A stretch of DNA of 64,000 bases from Trichobilharzia szidati (GCA_944472155.2 OX235271.1:28900977-28964976); one strand, 5' to 3'. Counted from the stretch's first letter, positions 31,845 to 41,531 are shown. The notes: a model not told the origin generated them from the letters alone. Program-made: numbers and translations.

Positions 31845-32680
31845 AAGCAGTTGAACGGTGGTCCGATTGCGACATGGAGGAGAGGCAGGCAGCGGAGACA
31901 TAACTTCAAGGGAACATGGAGAAGACAACTAAATCCAAAGACAACAACAACAACAACAGACACCAATCGCTATCCGCAACAGGAGGAATTTGAAGGAGGT
32001 CACTATTTTCCTTTACCTCATCTGGGAAGCATCGTTTCAACTACAGACAACGACTCGAATGAGGATATCAAAGCCAGCCAGCCAACCAGTCGGCGGATTA
32101 CCCAGGATTGCAAAGTCAACACAGACCTTTATTACTGTAATGTCATTGTGGGAATCTGGTTCACTAAGCATAAACAACATGATTTGGATAGTAAACACCA
32201 ATATGAAATGAGTCAATACTGCTCTATGGCTCAGTAACTTCTGTGTGTGTGTGTGTGTATGCGTGTGTCAACTTAAACATTTCCAACAGCCTGTTGTAGG
32301 CTTGCATCGATAGCTGACTTCCCTGGCCCTATAGTGAAGATCGGATTGCTGATCAGAAAGGGTTATCAAGAAGGAACTGTGGTAGGCAGCGAACCAACGA
32401 AGAACCTATTGGCCAACAAATATGGTGGAGGAAATGGAGAAGGATTGAACAAACGCGTGAAGAGACCGTTCTTTGACATTGTGGGCGAGATCGTAGCTCG
32501 AGTGGAAGGGGAATCAAGGCGACGATTTTGGCATGTGTCAGATGGATGAGATCATTTCAGGAGGATAAGAGAGCCTTTAGACGATCGTTGGGCCAGTTAA
32601 AGAGGACTTGAGAGAACAGAATGAAATTCATATGTGCTGTTGAAGCCTTATTTTCCACATGCAACCTAAGGGAGTAATAA
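31845..32680 (+). mobile_element. RTE-B-prime LINE copy, decayed and rearranged
   Basis: The first 80 bases correspond to the C-terminal GKRR...RRQLNPK block. The element then starts again at RGHYFPLPHLGSIVSTTDND (equivalent to VTSFTYLGSIVSTT) and runs through a (GT)n tract at 32242-32258 to GEIVARVEGESRRRFW and an AATAATAAT end. The order suggests two overlapping insertions or an internal duplication. No functional frame. Confidence 0.6.
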
Positions 32681-32689
32681 TAATGACCC

Positions 32690-33065
32690 GATGAAAACTT
32701 TTTCGTATAATGACTTTTGGTAACATTAATGCTTTTCAAAAGAAACAGCATCTGGCAATCAAATTCATCATTAAAACACAAAATAATTGAGCAAAGAATA
32801 TCCTTTTCGATGATTTCCTCTTCTGGCTCTACAATTAAATATATATATATATATATATATATGTATTTAAAACAGTTAGTCCCTTTTATAAATTTTGATA
32901 GCATTATTAGAAGACGGCGATTATCTGAAAAATGTGATGTATTAGCGCTATACATTTCGAACAATCTGATCACACATTTACTTGTCAAGTCAATATATAT
33001 GGAAAAGTTAAATTAAACAAGGTGACAAAAAAAAGAATTAAGAATAATTAACACAAACGTTTGGT
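32690..33065. other. Unassigned spacer with (TA)n
   Basis: An (AT)n microsatellite lies at 32838-32862. The rest is AT-rich without signature. Confidence 0.45.
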
Positions 33066-33083
33066 AATCCAATCAAATAAGGA

Positions 33084-33620
33084 TTACCAAGGTAGGTTAA
33101 GAGTAATAACAAACTGTTTTTGAATACACAAGGGGGGCTTAAGTTTATGAATGGCTATAGCCTCAGCGTATTTCAGTAAACGTCCTTGACCGTTTTTATA
33201 GATGACCTTAAAGGCTGAGTTAACATCAACCTTATGGTTCATCTCGATCAAATGTTTAGCTATAGACGAAGTTGGTAGTCTGGCACCTGCATCTATGGGC
33301 TTGTCACAATTCATCTGTTTTCCTAACCACTTTGGGATATGCTCTCCCCCCCTCACGTGCAACGCGCGATTACTCCTCCCTATGTATGTATGTCCACACA
33401 CACACGAAAATTGGTAAATTGTATGGGATGTGACATAATCACTTGTGCACTTTTGAGGTTTACAGTGAAGCATATTTTTAGCTTTTTCCACAATTACAAG
33501 CTGGGCTGCATAGTAGCTTCTACGGATGATCTAATTCAACCTTTGTCTCAAAATCCTACAATTTATTTCCCCATTATATGGTAATTTGATGAAAACCTTT
33601 TTCTTAGGGACGGTATGGAT
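33084..33620 (-). pseudogene. PLE-3 GIY-YIG endonuclease domain
   Basis: The minus frame 33491-33084 is open for 135 codons: EKAKNMLHCKPQKCTSDYV, TIYQFSCVCGHTYIGRSNRAL (the GIY-YIG pair IYQF...TYIGR with the downstream Arg), RGGEHIPKWLGKQ, TSSIAKHLIEMNHKVDVNSAF, KYAEAIAIHKLKPPLC, ending in FVITLNLPW and a stop. An upstream segment (KVFIKLPYNGEINCRI, RSYYAAQLV) in another frame gives the pre-GIY part. This is the cleanest GIY-YIG domain in the window and comes from a lineage distinct from PLE-1 and PLE-2. No RT is attached. Confidence 0.85.
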
Positions 33621-33719
33621 TGTAGGCTTAGAGGCTAGTTGACTTCTACACCTGTTTAAAAACTTCAAAGGATTTTGAGACAAAGGTTGAATTCCATCAG
33701 TTCATTGAACATTCTTAGA

Positions 33720-34397
33720 CAATAGCAATAATAGTATTAATAATAAAATTAATAATAAAGATATAGTAACAAATAGAATATCAACTAAAATTAGGAAAAT
33801 TCCACAAAAATTCAGGATCATTCAAACCTAGATGGCCAAGGTAAGGATAAGGTCTGAACTAGCTTCTTTTGGACGTACAAATTAGGCTTCTTAATATGGA
33901 TCCCAACGGCCTCAGCAATATGTAGTAATCGAACTCATAAGGCGAAACTGAGATTTGTTGGTATACGGTAAATGACCCTGAAAGCAAGGTTAACATCAAT
34001 CTTGTGTTCTGTATCCACAAGATGAGATAGAATAGCACTCCGAATAGATTTTGTTTGTCCTTTACTTATCCACACACGGTGATGTTCAGAAATTCGACGA
34101 GAAACACGCCTGATTGTGCGGCCTATGTAACTGGCTCCACAGGAGCAGTTAAATTGGTATATACACATGGAAGAGGCGAAATTAGACAGTTTGTCTTTTA
34201 CTCCAGAACGCAAAAGAGAAGTTGGCGGTTTTGAAGACACAGCGTAATTCAGCAGTAGGGAATGCTCTTTTTACCGCATTTCTAAGGCGCTGTGTTAGTA
34301 TCTCGCTGATGTTGTCCCCAAGGAACTGCAATTGTAAGAATAAGGCCTTTTTAGGAACTGTTGATATGATTGGTAAATAACTACTCATCTTAATCAA
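33720..34397 (-). mobile_element. PLE-2 GIY-YIG half
   Basis: 34397-34182 (FLQLQFLGDNISEILTQRL, AFPTAELRCVFKT) and, after a frameshift, 34240-33935 (RSGVKDKLSNFASSMCIYQF, CSCGASYIGRTIRRVSRRIS, ILSHLVDTEHKIDVNLAF). The GIY-YIG motif is intact in this copy, unlike the 17 kb copy. Low-complexity AAT-rich sequence at 33720-33780 lies at its 3' side, adjacent to the PLE-3 copy in the same orientation. Confidence 0.8.
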
Positions 34398-34530
34398 TCA
34401 GCAGTATCAGATGGTTGGAGACAATCGGAATGAAGCCTTGAACCTGACTGATAGAATTCAGTCTGCATCAAAGAAACAACTAGGCACATCACACTAGTCA
34501 CCAGTGTCCAATCAGTCAGTAGTATATAGC
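34398..34530. mobile_element. SINE-G fragments in opposite orientations
   Basis: GATGGTTGGAGACAATCGG (minus body) is joined to GAATTCAGTCTGCATC and CACACTAGTCACCAGTGTCC (plus 3' end). Confidence 0.55.
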
Positions 34531-34643
34531 TTTAATGACCACATTCAGTCAGTCAGTCAATCAATTGTGAATGACCTTGATTTGGTCAGTTTTCACTCTG
34601 ATTGGTTTATAATGCAGTCAGATAAGGAATATCTATCTTCACT

Positions 34644-34645
<2 letters not shown>

Positions 34646-34679
<34 letters not shown>
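34646..34679. repeat. (TA)n microsatellite
   Basis: Uninterrupted AT alternation of about 34 bases. Confidence 0.9.
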
Positions 34680-34683
<4 letters not shown>

Positions 34684-34684
34684 T

Positions 34685-35035
34685 GATAGATGCATTATGA
34701 TAGGCCAAGTGAAAAAAAGAGTCTCTTGTGGTTGCAGTCAACTGGTTCATGTAATCAATAATAATAGTAATGATAATAATAATAATAACACTGACAAATA
34801 TTTTTGAAAGGTCCTGATTTTTGGAATTTTCTGTTGACTTGTCTTTTATTTATGGGGACGAAATGATCTACTTCTTATACACCCCCTGTTTTCTTGATCA
34901 TTTTTATCAAAGTAAAAGGCATAAAATTGACAGTGTAAAGTGTGCACACTCCGTTTTACGATGTCTTTCCAACTATAAATAGTTTTAAAGTAAGAACATA
35001 TATTATTCTATTCTATTCAATAGATGTTTTTAATA
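34685..35035. other. Unassigned AT-rich spacer
   Basis: No recognisable element. Confidence 0.4.
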
Positions 35036-35039
35036 TATT

Positions 35040-35175
35040 TGTGCGTTGAAGTTTCTGTAGCAATTTGGTTAAGTTTTGGGGGTAGAGTTGCTAGCACCAC
35101 ACCCTAACCTTCCCTCTTTATCCGGGCTTGGGACTGGCTAGAAAACTGGCGAACTAGTATTCTAGGCGAGGTTAT
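35040..35175 (-). mobile_element. SINE-T body fragment
   Basis: GAAGTTTCTGTAGCAATTTG, GAGTTGCTAGCACCACACCC and CTAACCTTCCCTCTTTA match the complement of the SINE-T body at 60925-61156. No head is present. RTE-B begins directly after. Confidence 0.55.
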
Positions 35176-36345
35176 AGACTTTGAGAAGGCCTTCGACAGA
35201 CAGCGTTGACCGCGAAGTAATTCGGAAACTACTCGAGTACTACGGCGTACGCCAAATATTCATCAACCTTATTCAACAGCTGTACGACAACGGCACATGT
35301 CAAGTCATCCACAACAGAAAACTCAGAGAGGCGTTTGGAGTAAACACAGGAGTCAGACAAGGGTGCCTGTTATCACCAATGATATTCCTAATTGTGGTGG
35401 ACTGGATTATGCGTCAGATAGTGGGAAACGAGAAGACAGGGATATCCTGTCCTGACCGACGTGAAGAATCTAGAAGACCTGGATTTCGCGCGTGGATGAT
35501 TTATGTTTGATGTCACACAAAATCGAAGACTTACAAGCGAAAACCGACAAACTGGTCAAAGAAGCAGCCAGAGAAGACAGGACTCCAGGTGAACATAGAC
35601 AAGACGGAGGTTATGAAAATAACCAAACAACCAACAACAACAACAGCAGCAGCAACATCCAGCGCCAATCACCATCAACGGGAGAGATTTGAAAGAGGTT
35701 ACTTCATTCACTTATCTAGGGAGTATTGTCTCAACTACACGAGGAAAGGATGAGGATGTCAAATCGAGAATCGGGAAGGCGAGAAACACATTCATCATGA
35801 ACCTGAAACCAATCTGGAAATCTTCGTCACTCAACTCAGCATCAACAACAAAATTCGAATTTTCAATACAAACGTCAAGTCAGTCAGTTCTTCATACGGA
35901 TCAGAAACTTGGCCAGTGTGTCACAAAGAATATTTCCAACAGCCTGTTGCAGACCTTTATCAACAACAGCTGTCTTCGCTGGCTCTATACTGAAGATCAG
36001 ATGGCCGGAAAGAATCGCCAACAAGAAACTATGGGAACAAACAAAACAAGAACCAATCGCTCAGCGAATATGCAGGAGAAAGTGGAGATGGACTGGACAC
36101 TCGCTGAGGAGGCCGTTGGGTGACATCGCGCGTCAGGCCAGTGCTCGAGTGGAACCCGAAAGGGAAGCGGCGAGTGGGACGTCGAAGGGTGAGATGGAGG
36201 AGATCGTGTGAAGAAGAGTTGAAACAGTATGGACTAACATGGATGCAAGTGAAAAGTACAGTAGAAGACAGAAGCAAGTGGAGACGTGCAGTTGAAGCCC
36301 TATGTTTCACTAGGAACTCAAGGGAACAATAATAATAATAATGAT
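35176..36345 (+). mobile_element. RTE-B LINE, 5'-truncated copy
   Basis: Plus strand, beginning in motif A (DFEKAFDR, VDREVIRKLLEYYGVRQIFI). It continues with TGVRQGCLLSPMIFLIVVDW (motif B), the CGTG-disrupted catalytic loop near 35493, VNIDKTEVMKI, the open segment KEVTSFTYLGSIVSTTRGKD, and KARNTFIMNLKPIWKSSSLN. The end is RVRPVLEWNPKGKRRVGRRR, KSTVEDRSKWRRAVEALCFT and an AATAATAATAATGAT tail. Similarity to 18640-20040 is very high. Confidence 0.85.
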
Positions 36346-36660
36346 AATGATAATAATAATTCAGTAGATGTTTAGCATGAGGAGCATACTTTAAGGAAAG
36401 CACAGTAGGTGAACTGTGATGGCATAATCAGTCACGAATACCACAAAAAGAAAGTGGTTATTTGTCATAATTTTGAAACAGTATACGAAGTATTTTATCA
36501 GCCGAATTAACAGTAAACAAAACACTACACGACCAGCAAGATACAGGACTAAAAGGACCATTTGGAAGTGATTATAAGTAGGTTGTGTGAGTTAAAATCA
36601 GTGGGTCAGAAAAAGCCATAATAACAGTAATAATGAGAATGGTAAAAATTAACGAAAAAC
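36345..36660. other. Unassigned spacer
   Basis: No recognisable element. Confidence 0.4.
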
Positions 36661-36664
36661 AAAA

Positions 36665-36745
36665 CACCCAATTCAGAGAAGAGTCTCTTTTCGGCTAATT
36701 CAGTCACTTAGCTGTACAGTCGCAACTCTATATTGCAGGTTATAA
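36665..36745 (-). repeat. Conserved 80-bp repeat with GCCGAAAAGAG hairpin
   Basis: The minus strand matches plus 38190-38280 (GTACAGCTAAGTGA, then GCCGAAAAGAGA, TTCTTCTCT-type, and a GTTTT end). Shorter relatives are at 47246-47290 and 62366-62400. The GAAAAGAG...CTCTTC hairpin resembles the 3' part of the PLE-2 hammerhead-like motif. Confidence 0.45.
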
Positions 36746-36767
36746 TTATATGATTACTTTTGTATGT

Positions 36768-37010
36768 CAAATATTGGTTTTGTAGGGATTTTGTTTGATT
36801 GGTTGGAGGATTTCCTCTTGAGCTGACATCAGTTACAGAACTATTGGAAAACCTGGGAGTGCTGGACGGCTGTCTCGTCTTCAGCAGTACGCACCCACCA
36901 CCAGTGTTCAAACCCATGACCTTCTGGTTACAAGGCGAGCTAGCTCGTAGACCATTAAGTCACTGGGACCCAATCCAATGGCGCATGAATTCAACTTCTG
37001 ACAATTGAAA
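36768..37010 (-). mobile_element. SINE-H copy
   Basis: Minus strand: A-box TGACTTAATGG, B-box GGGTTTGAACACTGG, then GTACTGCTGAAGACGAGACA. The core CTGAAGA is an exact CUGANGA, but stem II is deleted so that GAGA follows directly. Then comes CCGTCCAGCAC and the 3' body to TTTTGTAGGG complement. A second tail-only fragment lies at 37071-37125. Confidence 0.7.
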
Positions 37011-37070
37011 AGTAAATATGTCTTCGCTCAATCTTTCTGTTTTCTAAATGTCTATATGGGGATTTTTTCT

Positions 37071-37125
37071 ATATTGTAGGGATTTGTCTGACTGGTTGGA
37101 GGATTTCATCATGAGCTGACATCAG
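37071..37125 (-). mobile_element. SINE-H 3' tail fragment
   Basis: Only TTGTAGGGATTTGTCTGAC and TGGAGGATTTCATCATGAGC in the minus orientation. Confidence 0.6.
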
Positions 37126-37129
37126 TATG

Positions 37130-37500
37130 TGTGTACACTAGCTTTGTCAGGCAAGAATAAAAATTAGTTAGGGTTGTTGTCTAAGTTATCAAAATATTTT
37201 TTTTTAAAATGTGATGAATAATCAGACTGTAATTGGGGTGTGTGTGTGGAGATTAGTATGAGGGTAGTGGTCATGAGTTGCCAGAAGTTAGTTGTTGATA
37301 TTAGTCAATGCATAAAAGAAGTTGAATAGGTGTATTGCAATTGCGTCATAAGATGAATAATTTAATGAGTAAGTTTTGATTAAGATTTACATGGAGATGA
37401 AGGAAGATATGGATTTATGCAAGAGATGTGAAGAAATACAAGAGTTATAAGGAGCTAGAAAAGCAGACTCACAGACATCAGGTCAATAGAAATCAACACG
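37130..37500. other. Unassigned spacer
   Basis: No recognisable element. Confidence 0.4.
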
Positions 37501-37507
37501 GTTGTTG

Positions 37508-38170
37508 TCATGATAGTGGAAGTGGTTGGATGATTTTCTTTTGTATATATAGATCTGGCTTTTCTAACTGAATGGATAAGGCTTCATCAATACAAAGGAG
37601 ACGAAAACGCATTGCCTTTGGCAGGTTATTCTTGACTCTGAAGATTACTTTGAAGAAGGAGGCGTTTATTGAGATGGAATGGCTAGTGTTGTCAAGGAGT
37701 TCGACTATTGCACTGCTTATACAACCACTACTACCTTTATACAACCATGCAGGAGAGTGTTCTTAAACCGCTTTAGACAGGATACGAATCGAACGACCAA
37801 TATACCTGACTTCATGGTAACAAGTGAACTGATATGTACATACAGAAGTGGTCAGATGCGAGATCTTGTCCTTAAGTCTTCTGCAGACCAGTGGGAAACT
37901 GCAACAGACTTCTCTTAGTGTTGCTGCGAAGAATGTTCTTTTTCTCAAAGATGCTGAAATTCTTCTCTGGAGGATATTGTAGACTAAGTCTCCCTTGAAA
38001 TCGAGATTCATGTAAAGTATCTTCTTTGAGACTAGTGATGTTTCGCTCCTCTTGACCTTCGGTTTGTTGATGAATCTTGGCGAGTATCCATTTTGGATGA
38101 AAGTTTCTTTCAGAAGATCCAGTTCTGCTTCCAGGGTATGAAGACTGCAGATGCGTTGGAATTTAATTCT
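37508..38170 (-). pseudogene. PLE-4 GIY-YIG half
   Basis: The minus frame from about 38170: RICSLHTLEAELDLL, ETFIQNGYSPRFIN, YNILQRRISASLRKRTFFAA, VCTYQFTCYHEVRYIGRSIR (GIY-YIG pair as TYQF...RYIGRS), then a stop. After a frame change: LYKGSSGCISSAIVELLDNT, NASFFKVIFRV, FRLLCIDEALSIQLEKPDLY, ending LPLS. It is divergent from PLE-1, PLE-2 and PLE-3, and no RT is attached. The 80-bp repeat at 38190-38280 lies just beyond its upstream end in opposite sense. Confidence 0.75.
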
Positions 38171-38189
38171 TGTCTGACAAAGCTAATGT

Positions 38190-38280
38190 ACACACACTGC
38201 GATTGTACAGCTAAGTGAATGAATTCGCCGAAAAGAGATTCTTCTCTCAAGTAGATGTTTTGTTTTGTATTAATGTCTAT
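38190..38280 (+). repeat. Conserved 80-bp repeat next to PLE-4
   Basis: GATTGTACAGCTAAGTGA, then GCCGAAAAGAGATTCTTCTC, then GATGTTTTG. The partner is at 36665-36745 (opposite strand). It could be a PLE terminal region. Confidence 0.45.
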
Positions 38281-38823
38281 ATGGGGATCATTCATGAATG
38301 GTCAAAATATTTTAAAAATCAATAGAAACAAACAGAATTGCATTATTATGTAATAGGTGAAAAAAATTGTTAGCAGAGTTAACAAAACTTAATTTCTATT
38401 CTTTTCTGTATTTCCAAGTTACTTGATGGCAGTGGATCCAGTAAAAAAGAAATAGAATTGTATTTCTTTGTTTGTTGATCTGATTCGAAGTGAGCTGATG
38501 GTGTTGGTAAAGACTTGAAGATCTTTGAGTCACAGTGTGGTGAGAGCTGGCTGCTAGCCAAATTGGTAGACAGTAATTTACGTCAATGTTTACGTCCCCA
38601 ATATTGGTCGTGAGAAAATAAGAACAAAGACTGATTCAACGACCAATCACAGCAGACTTTGCGTAGGCGGATACAGTTGACAGATAGATAATCTGAACTT
38701 CAATAAACGGTCACAAAGAGAAAGATTAACGTTCAACGAGAAACCACCAATCAGTAGACTGTGTTTGTTTGCTTAAATAATCTATAATATTGTGCATAAA
38801 AATCTATAAATATGTGTTAATAA

Positions 38824-39220
38824 TAATAATAATAATAATAATTTTCAAGTGTTGGTTTGTAGGGATTTGATTGGTTACAGGATTTCATCATGAGCTGACA
38901 TCAGTTAGAGAACCATTGGAAAACCTGGGAGTACTGGACAGCTGTTTCGTCCTAGTTTGGGACTCTTCATCAGTACGCACCCACACTGCGGGGTTGGAAC
39001 CCAGGACCTTCTGGTTACAAGGCGAGCTCGTATACCATTAAGCCACTGGGACCCGATCCAATGGCCAGTCCATGAATTCTCACTTCTGCCAATTCACGAC
39101 ATAGCGCGACCCCTAGCCAATGTCTTCGGCGAGTAATTTTCCTCACGCCCGACCGGCTGCACCCTACTGGTCACGACTTCTCACTAGAACCCCAGGTGAC
39201 TACCCACCTGAATAGGGCAA
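38824..39220 (-). mobile_element. SINE-H, complete copy nested in the LTR
   Basis: Minus strand: 5' end CCCTATTCAGGTGGGTAG, body, tRNA-like head with A-box TGGCTTAATGG and B-box GGGTTCCAACCCC, ribozyme-like GTACTGATGAAGAGTCCC and GAAACAGCTGTCCAGTAC, 3' body GATGTCAGCTCATGATG, and an (ATT)n tail at 38824-38852. Used as the family reference. Confidence 0.85.
38928..38980 (-). ncRNA. Hammerhead-like core in SINE-H reference copy
   Basis: GTACTG and CAGTAC form a perfect 6-bp stem I. Between them ATGAAGA differs from CUGANGA only at the first base (C3 to A). Stem II GTCC / GGAC has a CAAACTA loop. GAAA is exact. Stem III is the loopless palindrome ACAGCTGT. The cleavage triplet GTC immediately precedes CAGTAC. 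With C3 restored, as in the 22.3 and 36.9 kb copies, every conserved position of the hammerhead core would be present. Confidence 0.5.
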
Positions 39221-39221
39221 T

Positions 39222-39645
39222 GATAATAATAATAGTTTGCTTTATTCCAAAACAGTACTTGTGATACAAAATGGAATTCTCGGCATTTTACTACAGTATT
39301 GCATCCAGTTAATACATTAACAATAAATAAAATTCTACATAGATTAAGGTTAATCTCGGTTAGATTTTGACAACAACATATTAGCATGTCGATAGTAAAG
39401 CCAAAATTGAACAGAGTGTTTGAAGGTGTTAGAAAAGTAGATACTAGCATATTTACTGGCGTAAGCGGTAAAAAAAGATCAAGACATACAGAGTATGAAA
39501 GAACGAAGAATGTTTTAAATAGAGTTTGTAGGGAAGAGAGAAACAAAGCAGCACATAACAATAAAAAAAGAGAAAAGGAAAAGGAAGAAAGAAAACATTG
39601 TACCTATAAATGATATGAGTTGGAAAGACGAGATCCAGTTGTTCT
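39222..39645 (-). mobile_element. CR1-A 3' UTR copy nested in the LTR
   Basis: (AAT)n then GTTTGCTTTATTCCAAAACA, GTACTTGTGATACAAAATGG, and the UTR to GACGAGATCCAGTTG. It shares only the last about 400 bp with CR1-A and has an 80-bp difference around 39480-39540. Confidence 0.75.
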
Positions 39646-39869
39646 ACTGATTTCCTAAATAAATGATCTGTTGCCTGGCCCTTGTCTTCTGTTGTTATAT
39701 ATATAATTGAACTATTTCATTTTATCTGATGTTCTCACATATTTTATATGGTAATCAAAACTAACAGACAGACTATTCTTCCATCTTCTACTTGTACCAC
39801 ATGTGTAACACCTTTTCTCACATAATTCTAATTCCTCACTGTCTGGAACCGCTTTATGCTAAAATTAAT

Positions 39870-39935
39870 GCATTTATAATTGTAGAGTCTGAGGATGAAA
39901 GAATTTATTGAAAACAATTCTTCGCTCTAATTATT
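39870..39935 (+). mobile_element. PLE-2 3' end with hammerhead-like motif
   Basis: ATTTATAATTGTAGAGTCTG then AGGATGAAAG, AATTTATTGAAAAC, and TTCGCTCTAATTATTT match the PLE-2 3' region. Stem I AGAGT/GCTCT pairs (one G-U), the core is CTGAGGA (exact CUGANGA) and the cleavage triplet reads TTC. Stem III is eroded. Confidence 0.45.
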
Positions 39936-40030
39936 TTTCTTCTGAATAAATTATGAGAATATTCTAGTAATCAATTTAGTTGGGAAACATTTTGGTTTCC
40001 TGAACGTTCAGAAAAATTCAATTGGTGGAT

Positions 40031-40089
40031 GGCAGTGGAATCCAGGATGCGCATTTTGTCCTATTTGGGACTCGTCACTGGATGTACCT
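40031..40089 (-). ncRNA. Sm-alpha hammerhead ribozyme, mutated
   Basis: GTACATCCAG, then TGACGA (expected CTGATGA), stem II GTCCCAAATAGGAC, AAAA (expected GAAA), and the ATC CTGGATTCC cleavage side. Core changes at C3/U7 and G12 should abolish cleavage. Confidence 0.75.
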
Positions 40090-40360
40090 GCATTCCTCAG
40101 TGAGTGATGATGTTCCCACAGAGGCTCGAACCCAGTGCCTATAGTTTCAAACGCCAAAGCGTTATCCACTAGACCACTTGGGCCACGAGAGCCACCTCTT
40201 GTGCAACGGGTCATATTAATTATTTAATTCAATTTTAGATTTTCCCGTCGATTGATTGGACCGAAGTGCTCGGCCTCAGGTTGACATGTCGGCTTCTTGT
40301 GCAGATGCTCTGACGATGTCTGGGTATTTAATTAGTATTTAATTGGTGGATGGTGACTAG

Positions 40361-40411
40361 CAGTGGAATCCAGGAAGCGCATTTCGTCCTATTTGGGACA
40401 CGTCATCTGGA
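40361..40411 (-). ncRNA. Sm-alpha hammerhead ribozyme, mutated (second unit)
   Basis: CCAG, ATGACGT (core disrupted), stem II TCCCAAATAGGA, exact CGAAA, then TTC CTGGATTCC. GAAA is intact but the CUGANGA box is not. Confidence 0.75.
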
Positions 40412-40439
40412 AAAATCTTGTTTTGATTTTCTTAACATA

Positions 40440-41530
40440 CTGGAATTAGTTTAAATAATTTATAATCATTCATATGAATTATTATAATTTGTATGATTTG
40501 TTGCACAATGGGCATACTTTTTAATGACATCAACAAATTGGGTAGTATAATCTTATGATTTCCTCAATCAGAGAGATATAAATAACTACGCATTAACGCA
40601 TAATCGACTTGGGATTGGAATCATGCTAGGCCGTATACGTGATCTCAATCAGTTAACAAACTTTACAGACTGTGATAGGTTCAGTTTGGTTTTTCGTGTA
40701 TGTTGTTCAACCCCGTCATGACCCTGATATCCTAGATCCCACCTCTAGTCATCAGGATCACCACATCACATCTCTATTCTCCATTTTGAGTTGTCAACCC
40801 ATTTCTCACTCACATAAGAGGTCAGACTCTGTAGTAAGGATATTGAAAAGCTAGAGAACTCTAGGCAAATGCATTAGATTATTTCATTGAACATAATTTC
40901 CCACCAATAGAATCCCAATAAAATCTATTCGTCAGGCCTTGATTGATTGACCACTACTACTATTACTAATAATAATAATAGTCATCCAATCAAATGTTTG
41001 AAAGGGGAAGGGAAATAAGATTTCCTATTGGCGTTTAACATGTAAAAAATCAGACCTTACAATTTCCAGTGACCTTGATGATGTGAAAGACATGCGCTTA
41101 GATGATTATTTACGTCTTTTAGTTGAATAGATTAACAAACGGACAACATTAGCCCGTCTCTGTGTGTATAACAATGAAACCGATAGAAAAGGGATTTATG
41201 CTTGTTCCATACTTATTTTAAGGATATTGTTTGATTTGGTAGACTGGGGACTTGAGGATTTTTATATCATAAATTGTCTTACATATACATATTGTTTTTT
41301 TTTCTAGTGTATATCTATTTTACACAGGAGTCACATTAATTTACCTCGGAATGGATGTTTATTATCACTGTACAACAGCATTACGTACTACTCATTAATA
41401 ATAACTCCAGTAGCAGTAGTACTCAATTGTACTTCTATCAGTAGTAGTCACACTGTGTAAATATTTCATTTCAATGGATTCCAATTCTGGATAGCACATT
41501 CGTGCATCGGAACTAGGATTTCACAATTAC
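40440..41530. other. Upstream region of the 41.5 kb gene; no element recognised
   Basis: AT-rich sequence without element signatures. It is the likely 5' flank or leader region of the following exon. I cannot locate a promoter with confidence. Confidence 0.3.
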
Positions 41531-41531
41531 A

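Larger units (their letters stand above)
38536..39699 (+). mobile_element. Solo LTR interrupted by nested insertions
   Basis: The LTR starts TGTGGTGAGAGCTGGC at 38536, is complete to ATAAATATGTGTT at about 38823, and resumes at about 39646 with GATTTCCTAAATAAATGATC and TGTTGCCTGGCCC to about 39699. The uninterrupted copies at 3877 and 52249 show GTGTTGATTTCC across this point. The intervening 38824-39645 is SINE-H plus CR1-A sequence. Confidence 0.7.
40016..40420 (-). mobile_element. SINE-S (Sm-alpha-like) tandem dimer
   Basis: On the minus strand a hammerhead segment (40411-40361) is followed by spacer, a tRNA-like head with A-box TGGTCTAGTGG and B-box GGGTTCGAGCC (near 40170-40120), and a second hammerhead segment (40089-40031). 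The roughly 329-bp spacing equals one Sm-alpha unit, so this is one and a fraction tandem units. It is recognised by the Sm-alpha signature GTCCCAAATAGGAC and TCCTGGATTCCACTGC. Confidence 0.8.

Noticed and set aside
32243..32258. Microsatellites such as (GT)n, (TA)n and (TC)n as regulatory elements
   Set aside because: They are short simple repeats, mostly within or next to decayed transposons, with no supporting promoter context.
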